Below are positions 43,461 through 52,676 of a DNA stretch of 64,000 nt, piece after piece (the stretch's first letter is position 1; every line of letters starts with the position of its first letter). The position numbers and the translations under genes were made by a program. Under the pieces are notes generated by a model. The model was not told the DNA's origin, did not search any database, and saw only the letters and a program-made list of their open reading frames with translations. The DNA lies in assembly GCA_028716845.1 (NCBI GenBank), contig JAQUPF010000005.1:96114-160113 (forward strand). Direction: 5' to 3'. This DNA comes from a bacterium. GTDB lineage: Bacteria > Auribacterota > Tritonobacteria > UBA1439.

Positions 43461-43485
43461 CGGCCCGCCTCCCCCACAGGGCGTC

Positions 43486-43514
43486 TATATACGGAATGGC
43501 CCCGTTCCGCGCAA
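43486..43514 (-). promoter_or_regulatory. Promoter of the antiporter-EIIA gene
   Basis: On the minus strand TTGCGC (43514-43509), 17-bp spacer, TATATA (43491-43486), 26 bp before the ATG at 43460. Confidence 0.65.
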
Positions 43515-43617
43515 GCGAAATCGGCGCCCGGCCGCCGCCGATTCACGCGGGCATCCGTTCGCATCAGCGGTTGCTTCCCCGTGTCGGCATGGAGTTCCCA
43601 CCCGGTCGATTCCGTGA

Positions 43618-43623
43618 TATACT
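43618..43623 (+). promoter_or_regulatory. Candidate -10 box (TATACT) of the second PQQ-like gene
   Basis: GTGATATACTGATC with TTCCCA 17 bp upstream, giving a 5' leader of about 60 nt before the ATG at 43692. Confidence 0.5.
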
Positions 43624-43691
43624 GATCGATTATCATAACCATTACTCTGCATACAATGCCGCGCGCGGCTCGGCAGACAGGAGGGGCTTCG

Positions 43692-45392
43692 ATGAAGGTG
43701 ATGCTCAGGTCGGCGGCGGCCCTCGCGCTCCTTGCGGTGACGCCCGCGCCGTCGGGCGCCTCCCCGTGGCCCATGTTCCGCCAGAACATGGCGCTCACGG
43801 GCAGGTCCTCGTATTCGGGCCCGACCGTGCCGACGCTCATCTGGAGCTACCAGACGGCCGGCGACGTCCACTCATCCCCCGCGATCGGGAGCGACGGCGC
43901 CGTCTACGTCGGCTCGGGCACCACGTACGCATACGACAACAACCTGTACGCCTTCGAGCCGGACGGCACGCTCCGGTGGAGTTACCTCACCGGGGGCGTG
44001 GTGGCATCCTCCCCGGCGGTCGGCGCGGACGACACCGTCTACGTCGGCGACGGCGAGCAGTCGCCCCAGGGCGGCCGGCTGTACGCCGTCTCCTCCGACG
44101 GCTCGCTCCTATGGAGCTACTTCACGGGCAACAACTGGGTCGAGTCCCCGCCCGTCATCGGCCCCGACGGCGACGTGTACGTGGGGTCGATGGCCAGCAT
44201 GTTCTATCGCTTCAGTTCGTCGGGGTCGCTCGTCTGGAGTTACAATATGCCGTTCGGCACCTTGAACGCGGCATCCGTTGCCGATGACGGGACCATCTAC
44301 GTCGGATCCCGCGGCAACCGGATCTACGCACTGGACTCGGACGGGACGGCGGCGTGGACGTTCATCACCTGGCGTCCCCCCGGAAACTCCTCCCCCGCCA
44401 TCGGGCAGGACGGCAGGATTTACCTCGGGGTCGAACAGGGCTTCGGCCTCTTCTACTCCTTCACGCCGGAGGGCGCCCTCTCCTGGAGCTACACCACGAG
44501 CCCCGGCGTGGAGACCGACGGGGTCTTCTCCTCGCCCGCGATCGGGAGCGACGGGACGGTCTACGTCGGATCGGACAGCAACCACCTCTACGCCTTCACC
44601 TCGGACGGAGCGCTGTCCTGGAGCTACCACATGTGGGATGATGTGTGGTCCTCCCCCGCCCTGGACGCCGACGGGAGGATATACGTCGGCTCCCGGGCGA
44701 ACACCATTTACGCCTTCAACTCGGACGGCTCGCTCATCTGGACGTTCTACACCGGGGCCAATGCGCGCGTCAACTCCTCGCCGGCCATCGGTTCCGACGG
44801 GAGGATCTACGTGGGGTCGCGCAACACCCGGCTCTACGCGATAGGCGTGTCGCCTCCCACGCCCACGCCGACCAGGACGCCGACGGCGACGGCCACGCCC
44901 ACCGACACGCCCACGCCGACGGCCACGCCCACCGATACGGCGACGCCGGGACCGACCGCGACGCCGACGATAACGCCGACCGGCCAGCCGGCGCCCACCC
45001 GCACGCCGACGGGCTCGCCCACGCCCGCCCCCGCGCCCGACGCCGAGATCGTCCTGAACGGCACCTCGTTCAGGCCGGGCGACGCGCTCCGGGCGACCTT
45101 CCGGCTGAACCGCTCCGTCGAGCGCCCCTTCACGGCCTTCGCGGTCGTGCAACTGCCGGACGGCTCGATGCTGAACGCCCTCACGCTCGACGTGCCGCTC
45201 AGGCCGGTCGCCTCGAACGTCCCGCGCCTCGACGCGCCCTTCACCTACCCGCTCATCGACCGGAACATCCCCGCGGGCGCGCCTGAGGGACGGTACGAGG
45301 TGATCACGGCGTTCTTCGACCCGTCGGGGCCGATCACCGGCCTCAAGGACGCCTTCCTCGTCGCGACCGGGCCGTTCCGGGTCGGCGATTAG
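43692..45392 (+). CDS. Secreted PQQ-like propeller with Thr-Pro linker and C-terminal Ig-like domain
   Basis: A 566-residue protein. It has a signal peptide ([16 protein letters not shown]), [14 protein letters not shown] (same start as the protein at 40171) and eight propeller repeats with GxLxWSYxTG and YVGSxxNxLYAF. A Thr-Pro linker of about 60 residues follows (DNA 44850-45036). The C-terminal domain [20 protein letters not shown] to ATGPFRV is over half identical to the C-terminus of the GloVer protein at 52829, although the propellers differ in type. It is probably displayed on the cell surface or shed. The sequence has no enzyme motif. Confidence 0.82.
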   Translation: MKVMLRSAAALALLAVTPAPSGASPWPMFRQNMALTGRSSYSGPTVPTLIWSYQTAGDVHSSPAIGSDGAVYVGSGTTYAYDNNLYAFEPDGTLRWSYLTGGVVASSPAVGADDTVYVGDGEQSPQGGRLYAVSSDGSLLWSYFTGNNWVESPPVIGPDGDVYVGSMASMFYRFSSSGSLVWSYNMPFGTLNAASVADDGTIYVGSRGNRIYALDSDGTAAWTFITWRPPGNSSPAIGQDGRIYLGVEQGFGLFYSFTPEGALSWSYTTSPGVETDGVFSSPAIGSDGTVYVGSDSNHLYAFTSDGALSWSYHMWDDVWSSPALDADGRIYVGSRANTIYAFNSDGSLIWTFYTGANARVNSSPAIGSDGRIYVGSRNTRLYAIGVSPPTPTPTRTPTATATPTDTPTPTATPTDTATPGPTATPTITPTGQPAPTRTPTGSPTPAPAPDAEIVLNGTSFRPGDALRATFRLNRSVERPFTAFAVVQLPDGSMLNALTLDVPLRPVASNVPRLDAPFTYPLIDRNIPAGAPEGRYEVITAFFDPSGPITGLKDAFLVATGPFRVGD

Positions 45393-45595
45393 GCGATCCC
45401 GGGATCGGGCGATCGGGCGGGCTTGCGTGTGCCGGCGGACGGCGCGCGTTCACCGGATCGCCGCGCTCTCCGGGCACCAACCGCGGAAGGCGCTGACAAC
45501 TCGTCGCCGATCGCTCGACGGTCGATTCCTGGAAGCGGTTTCCGGCCCTCACACTGAAATAAGAATAGTTCTTCCCTGCTTCTGGAGGTTTGGTA

Positions 45596-45702
45596 TATGC
45601 TTTGATTCGGGGTCGTATCGCATGAGTGTGCCCGTGTCGCCGACAGGAGAGGGGCGGTGGCGGAAGCCGCGGCCGCATCCTGTTTCGGGATGCGGTTTTT
45701 TT
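45596..45702 (+). promoter_or_regulatory. 5' leader with attenuator-like terminator ahead of GloVer gene 1
   Basis: The 377-bp gap 45393-45769 has no gene. TATGCT (45596-45601) is a likely -10 box. The leader then runs about 90 nt, with possible pairing GGCGGTGGC-GGAAGCCGC, into an intrinsic terminator before the start codon. A second strong hairpin (CCGGCGGGC-GGC-GCCCGCCGG, 45713-45733) follows. I cannot match a known riboswitch class. Confidence 0.5.
45673..45702 (+). terminator. Rho-independent terminator in the leader
   Basis: CCGCATCC-loop-GGATGCGG (8-bp perfect stem) followed by seven T residues, 68 bp upstream of the ATG at 45770. Confidence 0.85.
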
Positions 45703-45769
45703 ACGTCTCCTGCCGGCGGGCGGCGCCCGCCGGAGGCCGGAAAGGATATGTGACGTGAGGAGGCGCACG

Positions 45770-47296
45770 ATGAGAATCGCGGCGATGGCGGCGGCAGTCC
45801 TGCTCTGCGCACCGCACTGGTGCGCGGGCGCGGAAGGGTACGAGGTCCTGCACGGTTTCGCGGGCCCGCCGGGCGACGGGGCGGTGCCCTGGGACGCCCT
45901 CCTCCTTTCGGGGGGTTCGATCCACGGCGTCACCGTGGGCGGCGGCGCGAACGACGAGGGCACCGCCTACACGTTCACGCCCTCCGGGTCGCAGCAGACG
46001 GTCCTCCACGACTTCGGGAATGATCCAAACGACGGCAGCTCTCCGCGCGGCGGCCTCGTCGCCGACAACGGCACGCTCTACGGCGTGACGGAATTGGGCG
46101 GCACCTGGACCTTCGGGACCATCTTCGCCATCGAGAACGGGACATACAACATCAAATACGAGTTCGAGGGCGTTCCCAAGGAGGATGGCGCAGAGCCAAC
46201 GGGGCCGCTCCTCCTCGAGGGCGGAACGCTCTACGGGATGACCACGCTCGGCGGGAAGGACGACTGCGGCACCATCTTCTCCGTCTCCACCGATTTCGAC
46301 ACTCCCGCCGTTCTGCATCATTTCAGCGGGCCGGACGGGCAATTTCCGAGGGGCGGCCTCGTCTCCGACGGCTCGAAACTCTATGGCATGACGGGGTTCG
46401 GCGGCGGCCTGCCGGACTCCTACGGCGTCCTCTTCTCGATCGGGAAGGACGGCGCCGGCTTCGAGGTACTGCACCGGTTCGGCGAAACCGCCGGCGAAGG
46501 CCTGGCGCCATTCGGGGATCTCGTCCTCGAGGAGGGCAGGTTGTTCGGGACGACGATCGCGGGCGGGGGCGATGACATGGGCACCGTCTTCGGCATCAAT
46601 ACCGACGGCGGCGACTTCACGGTCCTCCACAGTTTCAAGGACGATTCGCGGGGCGCCCTGCCCATGACCGGCCTGATGGCCGACAGGGGCCGCCTCTTCG
46701 GCACGACCATGGGCGGCGGCGCGGGCAATTACGGGACCGTCTTCTCGCTGCGCACCGACGGCGGGGCATTCACCGTCCTCCACGAGTTCAAGGGGATCGA
46801 CGACCCGTCGGACCCGGACGGCGCCCTTCCCTCGGGACCTCTCGCGACCGACGGGTCGAAGGTCTACGGGACCACTTTCGAAGGCGGGACGAGCGACTCC
46901 GGCACGCTCTACGCCTTCGACCTGCCGACGCTCCCCCTCGCCATCATGCTGAACAAGACCGTCCTCCGCGCGGGCGACCGCCTCACCGTGGACGTGGAGG
47001 TCCAGCCGATCGCGCAGGCGTTCGACGCGTGGGCGGTCATCCTCGGAGACACCTCCTCCTACTCGATGGTCCTCGGAAGGCCCGGCGAGGTGCGGAGCGG
47101 CGCGCGGCCGCTCGCGCGGAACGTGGGCGGGCTGGGCACCATCTACACGGGGCGGCTGCTCGACCTCGCGATCCCGCAGGGCGCGGCGGGATCGTACCGG
47201 GTGATCGTGGGCCTCGTGCCCGAGGGGACGACGCCGACCGGCCCGGAGAGCTGCATCGCGGGGTACGTCGACGAGCGCGCCGTGACGGTGAAATAG
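45770..47296 (+). CDS. Secreted GloVer-type repeat protein with C-terminal Ig-like domain (1)
   Basis: A 508-residue protein with a signal peptide (AMAAAVLLCAPHWCAGA). Seven to eight repeats of about 50 residues carry the pattern VLHxF, DG..P.GGLvxDgxxLYGxTxxGG and GTiFsi, known from tandem-repeat proteins called GloVer-containing. The C-terminal domain (LAIMLNKTVLRAGDRLTVDV to ERAVTVK) contains AQAFDAWAVILG and closely matches the C-terminus of the ThuA-like protein at 49476. GAGGAGG precedes the ATG. It is predicted to be exported and has no catalytic motif. Confidence 0.8.
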   Translation: MRIAAMAAAVLLCAPHWCAGAEGYEVLHGFAGPPGDGAVPWDALLLSGGSIHGVTVGGGANDEGTAYTFTPSGSQQTVLHDFGNDPNDGSSPRGGLVADNGTLYGVTELGGTWTFGTIFAIENGTYNIKYEFEGVPKEDGAEPTGPLLLEGGTLYGMTTLGGKDDCGTIFSVSTDFDTPAVLHHFSGPDGQFPRGGLVSDGSKLYGMTGFGGGLPDSYGVLFSIGKDGAGFEVLHRFGETAGEGLAPFGDLVLEEGRLFGTTIAGGGDDMGTVFGINTDGGDFTVLHSFKDDSRGALPMTGLMADRGRLFGTTMGGGAGNYGTVFSLRTDGGAFTVLHEFKGIDDPSDPDGALPSGPLATDGSKVYGTTFEGGTSDSGTLYAFDLPTLPLAIMLNKTVLRAGDRLTVDVEVQPIAQAFDAWAVILGDTSSYSMVLGRPGEVRSGARPLARNVGGLGTIYTGRLLDLAIPQGAAGSYRVIVGLVPEGTTPTGPESCIAGYVDERAVTVK

Positions 47297-47321
47297 CGGG
47301 CGCGCATCGCTCGATCGGTTT

Positions 47322-47357
47322 CCGGGGGGGGGTCGTGCCATCCCCCCCCGGGGGGGG
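47322..47357. other. G9-N9-C8-G8 homopolymer cluster
   Basis: Nine Gs (47324-47332), TCGTGCCAT, eight Cs (47342-47349) and eight Gs (47350-47357) lie between two secreted-protein genes. The first G tract and the C tract can form a stem-loop. Homopolymers this long are rare in the window. No T tract follows, so a terminator role is uncertain. Confidence 0.6.
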
Positions 47358-47396
47358 CGCTGACGGCGGGCCGGGCGGCGCATGCGGAGGGGAAAC

Positions 47397-48662
47397 ATGA
47401 GAATGGCGGGAGCAGTGGCGGTCCTCGCGGGGATGGTGATCGCGGGGGGAGCACCGGCGGAGGGGGATGAGGCCCGCACCACCGGGAGGCCGTGCGAGCC
47501 GCGCTGCAAGCTCGCCTACCCGACCGATCCGATCGCCGATATCGAATGGTCGGCAGGCACATCGGGCGTTGCCGACATCCAGAAGGCCTTCAATGACGCG
47601 CGCGCGGCGGAGAACGCCCAGCTCGGGACCGCGGTCCCGTCGCTCTCGATGCCCTCCCAGGCGGAATGGGACGCCCGCTCCGACGGCCAGAAGGCGCTGT
47701 GGCTGATCAATCGGGAGCGCGAGGACCGAGGCGTCGCGCCGCTCCACGGCGTCGAGTCCAACGTCACGGGCGTCGCGCAGAACTACGCCGACTACCTCCT
47801 CGCGAACGACGCCTTCGACCACAACGCGGACGGCCACAATCCCTGGTGGCGCCTCGATCAGAACCCCGCCATCGGCGCCTGCCGTGATTCCCTCAACGTC
47901 GCCGAGAACCTCGCCGTCTTCGTCACCAGCGGGACGAGCATCCCGCTGCCGGTCGAGCGGTCCGTCTACATGTGGATGTACGAGGACAGCGGCAGCGCGT
48001 GGGGGCACCGGCACTGCGCCCTCTGGCATCCGTACACCGACAACAGCGGCCCGGCGGGGAGGGAGGGCTTCCTGGGGATCGGGCGCGCCTCCGGCGGGCC
48101 GTACCAGGGCCCCTTCTCGCAGCAATGGAACTTCGCCGAGCTGATCGTGATGAACGTCTTCGATCCGTGCGCCTCGTGGGTCTACGCGCCGGAGCCGGGC
48201 CCCGGCCCGACGCCCGTCCCCGGGACGAATTGCATCAACCTCGCCGCGGGGCCGCCGGTCGTGGCGCCGGGGGGGAGCGTCACGCTCGCCTTCAGCGCCC
48301 TCGCCGGCCGGTACGGCTTCGTCGGCGTCCCGCTTGACGTGTACGTCGCCGCGATCCGGGACCCGATCGCCGTCGGCAAGCCCTCGACGGTGGACGACGC
48401 GCTCGGCGGGGGCGCGGTGTACCTGTTCGGCCCGAACATGGCCGGCGCGTACCTCTACACGGGGAGGGTGCGGGGGCCCGCCTTCACGAACGTGGCCTTC
48501 AACGAGGCGGTGGCGACCGGCTCCCTGCGGGTGGCCGTGCCGCCGTCATCCGCCTACACGGGCACCTACGTCTTCGCCGCGGCGCTCGTCAACCGCGCCA
48601 CCGGACAGTTCGTCCGGCTCGACCTGCCGGTGGAGAACTCCAACGCCTTCGAGGTCCGGTAG
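47397..48662 (+). CDS. Secreted CAP/SCP-domain protein with C-terminal Ig-like domain
   Basis: A 421-residue protein with a signal peptide (AVAVLAGMVIAGGAPAE). A CAP (SCP/PR1-like) domain spans about residues 95-260: KALWLINREREDRGVAPL, NYADYLLANDAFDHNADGHNP, SLNVAENLAVF, then WGHRHCALW with the putative active-site His. A GPGPTPVPG linker joins a C-terminal domain (LDVYVAAIRDPIAV, PSTVDDALGGGAVYLFGPNM, ending DLPVENSNAFEVR) almost the same as in the PQQ-like protein at 40171. CAP proteins bind or cleave extracellular substrates; the target is unknown. Confidence 0.83.
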   Translation: MRMAGAVAVLAGMVIAGGAPAEGDEARTTGRPCEPRCKLAYPTDPIADIEWSAGTSGVADIQKAFNDARAAENAQLGTAVPSLSMPSQAEWDARSDGQKALWLINREREDRGVAPLHGVESNVTGVAQNYADYLLANDAFDHNADGHNPWWRLDQNPAIGACRDSLNVAENLAVFVTSGTSIPLPVERSVYMWMYEDSGSAWGHRHCALWHPYTDNSGPAGREGFLGIGRASGGPYQGPFSQQWNFAELIVMNVFDPCASWVYAPEPGPGPTPVPGTNCINLAAGPPVVAPGGSVTLAFSALAGRYGFVGVPLDVYVAAIRDPIAVGKPSTVDDALGGGAVYLFGPNMAGAYLYTGRVRGPAFTNVAFNEAVATGSLRVAVPPSSAYTGTYVFAAALVNRATGQFVRLDLPVENSNAFEVR

Positions 48663-48679
48663 GAGGCGGGCGGATGTGC

Positions 48680-48685
48680 TAGAAT
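48680..48685 (+). promoter_or_regulatory. Extended -10 box (TGTGCTAGAAT) of cobA
   Basis: TAGAAT with a TGTGC extension, about 20 bp before the ATG at 48705. It matches the TGTGCTA form at 26027 and 28299. Confidence 0.55.
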
Positions 48686-48704
48686 GCCCCTCGGTGCGCG
48701 CCGG

Positions 48705-49220
48705 ATGAAGGGGTACATCCAGCTCTACACGGGCGACGGGAAGGGGAAGACGACCGCGGCGCTCGGCCTCGCGCTCAGGGCGGCGGGCGCCGGGATGCGC
48801 GTCTTCATCGTTCAGTTCATCAAGGGGAGGGGCTACAGCGAGGATCGGGCGCTCGCCCGCCTGCGCCCGGCCGTCACCGTGCGGAGGTTCGGGCGCGGCT
48901 GCTTCATCCGACGCGCCCCCTCCCCCGCCGACGTCGCCGCCGCCCGGAAGGGGCTCAAGGCCGCCGAGGCGGCGCTCCTGTCCGGAAAGTACGGCCTCGT
49001 CATCCTCGACGAGGCGGCGGTCGCCGCGCGGCTCGGCCTCTTCCCCGTATCGGATCTCCTCCGCCTCGCGGACCTGAAGCCGCGCGCGGTCGAGCTCGTC
49101 ATCACCGGGAGAGGGGCGCACCCGTCGCTCAAGCGGCGGGCGGACCTCGTCACCGAGATGCGCGAGGTGAAGCACTACTTCCGCCGCGGCGTGAAGGCGC
49201 GGCGGGGGATCGAGTGTTGA
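48705..49220 (+). CDS. cobA: Cob(I)alamin adenosyltransferase, CobA/BtuR type
   Basis: A 171-residue ATPase-fold adenosyltransferase. The P-loop YTGDGKGKTTAALGLALRA and RVFIVQFIKG are diagnostic of CobA (BtuR, CobO). The acidic VILDEAAVAARLGL and ELVITGRGAHP complete the family. It makes adenosylcobalamin from cob(I)alamin and ATP, in synthesis or salvage. No other corrinoid gene is nearby. The enzyme is cytosolic. The choice of ATG 48705 is supported by the conserved MKGYIQLYTGDGKGK start. Confidence 0.94.
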   Translation: MKGYIQLYTGDGKGKTTAALGLALRAAGAGMRVFIVQFIKGRGYSEDRALARLRPAVTVRRFGRGCFIRRAPSPADVAAARKGLKAAEAALLSGKYGLVILDEAAVAARLGLFPVSDLLRLADLKPRAVELVITGRGAHPSLKRRADLVTEMREVKHYFRRGVKARRGIEC

Positions 49221-49475
49221 TTGCGGCCCGCCGTGCCGGAGGCGTGCATTGCGGGCGGATGCCGATTGATAAGAAGCGGCATTCCCGGCTCGCATTCCAC
49301 CTTGAGATAACAAATAGTCCATTCAGTCGGGGTGCAGTATCGGCCGTTCCGTGACGGAGGGAGAGGAGGTGAGCGGACGCCGGCCATGACGGGGGCGGCA
49401 CACGGGTATCGGCGGGAATGTGAATCTCCACGCGGGCGGACCGGCCCCGCCGGCCGCCGGAGGGAGGATACGACG
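49221..49475 (+). promoter_or_regulatory. Leader region of the ThuA-like gene
   Basis: A 255-bp gap with an AT-richer stretch at 49285-49325 (TTGAGATAACAAATAGTCC) that may hold the promoter. After it comes TCGGGGTGCAGTATCGG, similar to TCGGGGTCGTATCG at the same place in the leader of the GloVer gene at 45770. No T-tract terminator is seen here. Confidence 0.4.
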
Positions 49476-50510
49476 ATGAAAATGATGCACGCGGTTCTTG
49501 CCTGCTGCCTGCTGGTAGTTCCGGCGATCGCGGACGCGCAGGCGTTCCAGCCGAACATCCTGCTGCTCAACGAGCAGTGCGATCCGAGCACGCCGTACTA
49601 TCCCGGGGCGCTCAACAATCTCGGCCTCGCCTTCACCGAGACGGACAACGGCGACGATTTCCTCGCGGCGCTCACGGACGGCACGGAATGGGATCTGGTC
49701 CTCGTGGACGAGTACAATGAATACATCGGCGGCACCGCGCTCGCGGCGCTGTCCGACTACATCCGGAACGGCGGCCGCTGCGCGCTCAGCTACTGGGACC
49801 TCGACCCGACGATGGCGGGGGTCTTCGGGGCGGCCATCGGCGACAGTTACGAGACCCCGAAAACCGTCCACCGCTGGGATGCGGCGCATCCGATCTTCAC
49901 CACCCCCAATACGGTCCCCGACCTGGCGCCCGTGCAGGACCCCTGCATGGTCGACGGGTTCTACCTCGAGCCGCTCGACGGCGCGACGGCGGTGGCCGGT
50001 TATACCCCCACGACCATGGACTTCCTGGCGGCGATCGTCATCGGGAACGGGGGCCGGACGATCCTCCTCGGGATCACGCCGGGGGTGTTCGGGCCCGACA
50101 TGGAGAAGCTGCTCGAGAACTGCATCGAGTTCCTGCGGCCCCCGGCGCCGCCGCTCCGCCTGACGCTCAGCTCACTCGCGCCGGCGGTGGGGGGGGCCTT
50201 CACGGTGGACGTCGCGGTCCAGCCGCTCGCGCAGGCGTTCGACGCCTGGGGCGTCATCCTCGGCCCGAACGGCGTCTCCTACTCCTTCACGCTCGGCAAC
50301 CCGGCCGCGCTCCGGAACGGCGCGCTGCCGCTCGCGACGAACGTCCCCGGCCTCGCGGCGCCGTACACGGGGCAACTGTTCACCATCGCCTCGATCCCGG
50401 CGGGCGCGGCGGGCGACTACACGATCGTCGTCGAGCTCGTCCCCGCGGGGATCCCGCCGCTCCTCCCGATCGACGGGTATGCGTCCGTCAAGAATGTCAC
50501 GGTGCAGTAG
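49476..50510 (+). CDS. Secreted ThuA/GATase-like protein with C-terminal Ig-like domain
   Basis: A 344-residue protein with a signal peptide (AVLACCLLVVPAIADAQ). The N-terminal domain (NILLLNEQCDPSTPY, LTDGTEWDLVLVDEYNEYIG, ALSDYIRNGGRCALSYWDL) is a Rossmann-like flavodoxin/ThuA or amidotransferase-like fold without the catalytic Cys of real glutaminases. The C-terminal domain (LRLTLSSLAPAVGGAFTVDV to NVTVQ) shares AQAFDAWGVILG and the A.NVPGL.APYTG.L pattern with the GloVer protein at 45770. The SD GGAGGGAGG is strong. Function unknown; extracellular. Confidence 0.75.
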   Translation: MKMMHAVLACCLLVVPAIADAQAFQPNILLLNEQCDPSTPYYPGALNNLGLAFTETDNGDDFLAALTDGTEWDLVLVDEYNEYIGGTALAALSDYIRNGGRCALSYWDLDPTMAGVFGAAIGDSYETPKTVHRWDAAHPIFTTPNTVPDLAPVQDPCMVDGFYLEPLDGATAVAGYTPTTMDFLAAIVIGNGGRTILLGITPGVFGPDMEKLLENCIEFLRPPAPPLRLTLSSLAPAVGGAFTVDVAVQPLAQAFDAWGVILGPNGVSYSFTLGNPAALRNGALPLATNVPGLAAPYTGQLFTIASIPAGAAGDYTIVVELVPAGIPPLLPIDGYASVKNVTVQ

Positions 50511-50618
50511 GGCGGCGAATCCGGACACCGCGGAGGGGGGCCGGAAGGCCCCCCTCCTCTTTCCGGCGGAACACGCCGGCTCAAACAGGGACGCTCGGCG
50601 CGACGCGCGCGCGGCCCC

Positions 50619-52502
50619 TCAGCCCCACGTCTCGGGGCCGATCTGCTCGCCGAACCTCGCCCGCGCCCCCTCGAGCCGGGCGCGCGTCTCCGCGACGACC
50701 TCGAAGACCGCCGCCGGCGCGTCCGGGACGTGCTCCCGGAAGAACGCCTCGACCCGGTCCATCTTCGCGAGGTTCTCCGGGACGCGGATCGTGAACTGCG
50801 CGCGGTAGTCCTCCTCGGTGTACTCCCGGCCGACCACCTCCGGGAAGAGCCGACGGAGGTCCTCAAGGCGCGGGATCTTCCCGGTGGGGGTCGCGAGCGC
50901 CTCCGCGTCGCCGTGCACCCGCAGCTCCATCCACTTCACCCAGACGTGCTTGTCCCGGACGGCGTTGACGAACTTCCCGTCCGGGCCCCGGAGGAAGTAG
51001 TTCACGCCGAAGACGACCGGCGGCCGGCGGAGCCGCGCCCCGAACTCCAGGTTGTTCCGGACGTACTTTCCGAGCGGGATGGAGACAAAGTCCTGGATGC
51101 TCATCAGGTTGATCTCGGGCACGCCCTCCTTCCCGATGATGGCGAAGGTCGTCTCGGTCTCGAGGAAGGCGCCGTAGGCGACGATCCCGTGCCGCCAGTC
51201 GAACGCCTCCTGGACGGGGACGTAGGCCCGCGCGTCGCGGCCGCCGTACATGATCCCCCGCAGCTCGACGCCCGCCTGGTTGTCGAGTTCCGGGTCGCAG
51301 TTCGCGAGCGCCCTGAGCGCCACCGCGTACCGGGCGTTCTTGTGGGCCGGCGGGATTTCCGCCCCGGCGGCGTCGCGCTTCCCCTTCCGCCACGGGCCGG
51401 AGAAGTTCTCGCCCTCGCCCGGGATCTCCCTGCCCATGCCGAGCCAGTACGGGACGCGGTCCTTCACGAGGACGTTCGAGAAGATGACCTCGCCGGGGGT
51501 GGTGAGCACCTCCCAGATCGTCGGGTCGTCCTTTTCGTTCACGTTCTGGATGATCCCGAAGATGCCGGACTCGGCGTTCACCGCCCGGCAGGCGCCGTCC
51601 ACGGCGCGGAAGTAGGCGATGTCGTCGCCGAGGATCGTCTCGCCGGGGAGCATCGCCGTCGAGGTCTTCCCGCAGGCGCTCGGGAAGGCGCCGGCGAGGT
51701 AGGTCTTCCGGCCGCCGGGGCCGCGGACGCCCATGAGGAACATGTGCTCGGCGAGCCAGCCCTCGGCGTCGGCGCGCCGGATGGTGAGGCGGAGGGCGAG
51801 CTTCTTCAGGCCGACGGTGTTCCCCGCGTACTGCGTGTTCACGCTGTAGACGGTGTCGGTGCCGTAGTCGATGTAGATGCGCTTCTTCTCCGGCTCCGCG
51901 CTCACCATCCGCCCGTCGAGCCGCCCCGCGGAGTGGAGCGTGGCGAAGAAGCGCGCCTCCCCGCCGAGCCGCCCGAACTGCTCGTAGCCGGGCCGGTAGA
52001 GGAGGTCGAGGGAATGGGAGACGTACCAGGAGTCGGTGCACTCCACGCAGGGGATGCAGAAGGCGGATCCGGCCGGCCCCAGCGACAGGAAGCGGACGAT
52101 CATCGTCCGGCCCCGCATCGCCCCCTTGAGCAGCCCCCGCACCTCGGCGAGGCCCTCCTCCCGGCCGATCTGCTTGAGCGCCGGCGAGAGCGAGTCGCCC
52201 GCCGGCACAAGATACTTCGTCACCTCGCGGTCGCGCCCCTGGTCCTTCGGCCCGTCGAAATGGACCGTGTGGCCGGCCGTCGCGAGCGGCGCCTCCTCGC
52301 GCATCTTTACCGCTTGCCGGCGCGTCTCCGCGAGGCACTCCTCCGAGTCGTCCGCCACGAACACCGCCGCCGGCTCGCACAGCTCGACGGCGTCCGCGAC
52401 GAACCGGTGGAGCGCCGGGTTCGCCACCGCCGCGAGCCGCCCGTAGTCGGCCTCCTCGAGCCGTGCCTTCAGGATCGAATCGACCTTCGTCTCGATTGCC
52501 AT
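50619..52502 (-). CDS. pckG: Phosphoenolpyruvate carboxykinase (GTP)
   Basis: A 627-residue enzyme of the GTP class and of normal length. It has the kinase P-loop GAFPSACGKTSTAM, the reactive-Cys region included in PSACGK, ILGDDIAYFRAVDG for metal binding and NCDPELDNQAGVELRG. RIYIDYGTDTVYSVNTQYAG is also typical. It converts oxaloacetate plus GTP to PEP and CO2, or the reverse in fermentative CO2-fixing anaerobes. The protein is cytosolic. A clean promoter lies 59 bp upstream of the ATG. It is monocistronic. Confidence 0.96.
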   Translation of the reverse strand: MAIETKVDSILKARLEEADYGRLAAVANPALHRFVADAVELCEPAAVFVADDSEECLAETRRQAVKMREEAPLATAGHTVHFDGPKDQGRDREVTKYLVPAGDSLSPALKQIGREEGLAEVRGLLKGAMRGRTMIVRFLSLGPAGSAFCIPCVECTDSWYVSHSLDLLYRPGYEQFGRLGGEARFFATLHSAGRLDGRMVSAEPEKKRIYIDYGTDTVYSVNTQYAGNTVGLKKLALRLTIRRADAEGWLAEHMFLMGVRGPGGRKTYLAGAFPSACGKTSTAMLPGETILGDDIAYFRAVDGACRAVNAESGIFGIIQNVNEKDDPTIWEVLTTPGEVIFSNVLVKDRVPYWLGMGREIPGEGENFSGPWRKGKRDAAGAEIPPAHKNARYAVALRALANCDPELDNQAGVELRGIMYGGRDARAYVPVQEAFDWRHGIVAYGAFLETETTFAIIGKEGVPEINLMSIQDFVSIPLGKYVRNNLEFGARLRRPPVVFGVNYFLRGPDGKFVNAVRDKHVWVKWMELRVHGDAEALATPTGKIPRLEDLRRLFPEVVGREYTEEDYRAQFTIRVPENLAKMDRVEAFFREHVPDAPAAVFEVVAETRARLEGARARFGEQIGPETWG

Positions 52503-52560
52503 GGGATCGTCCTCCCCCTTCCGGCGGCGCGCGCCGCGCATCCGCCCGGTGAGGTGCGGG

Positions 52561-52589
52561 ATTGTAGTACGGGACCCGGCGGGCGGCAA
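52561..52589 (-). promoter_or_regulatory. Promoter of pckG
   Basis: On the minus strand TTGCCG (52589-52584), 17-bp spacer, TACAAT (52566-52561). Confidence 0.68.
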
Positions 52590-52630
52590 GGAGAATCTGA
52601 AGAACAATCACGATCCCGGCCACAAAGCGG

Positions 52631-52676
52631 AAATTCGCCACGGATCGACGCGGACTAATACTGATATTTGTTCTTG
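52631..52676. repeat. Solo left end of the interspersed repeat
   Basis: AAATTCGCCACGGATCGACG continues into a CGGACTAATACTGATATTTG segment. This is the same order of words as the left end of the GxxExxY element (CCACGGATCAACACGGATT, then ACTGATACTG and TTCTTG). It sits between the divergent pckG and GloVer gene promoters. Confidence 0.7.

Noticed and set aside
40171..45392. Quinoprotein (PQQ) dehydrogenases
   Set aside because: The propeller repeats resemble PQQ-like blades, but no catalytic Asp/Ca-binding or disulfide-ring motif is visible.
45602..45702. c-di-GMP or glycine riboswitch in the leader
   Set aside because: I looked for the conserved core words of both classes and did not find them. 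Only an unclassified attenuator-like leader can be claimed.
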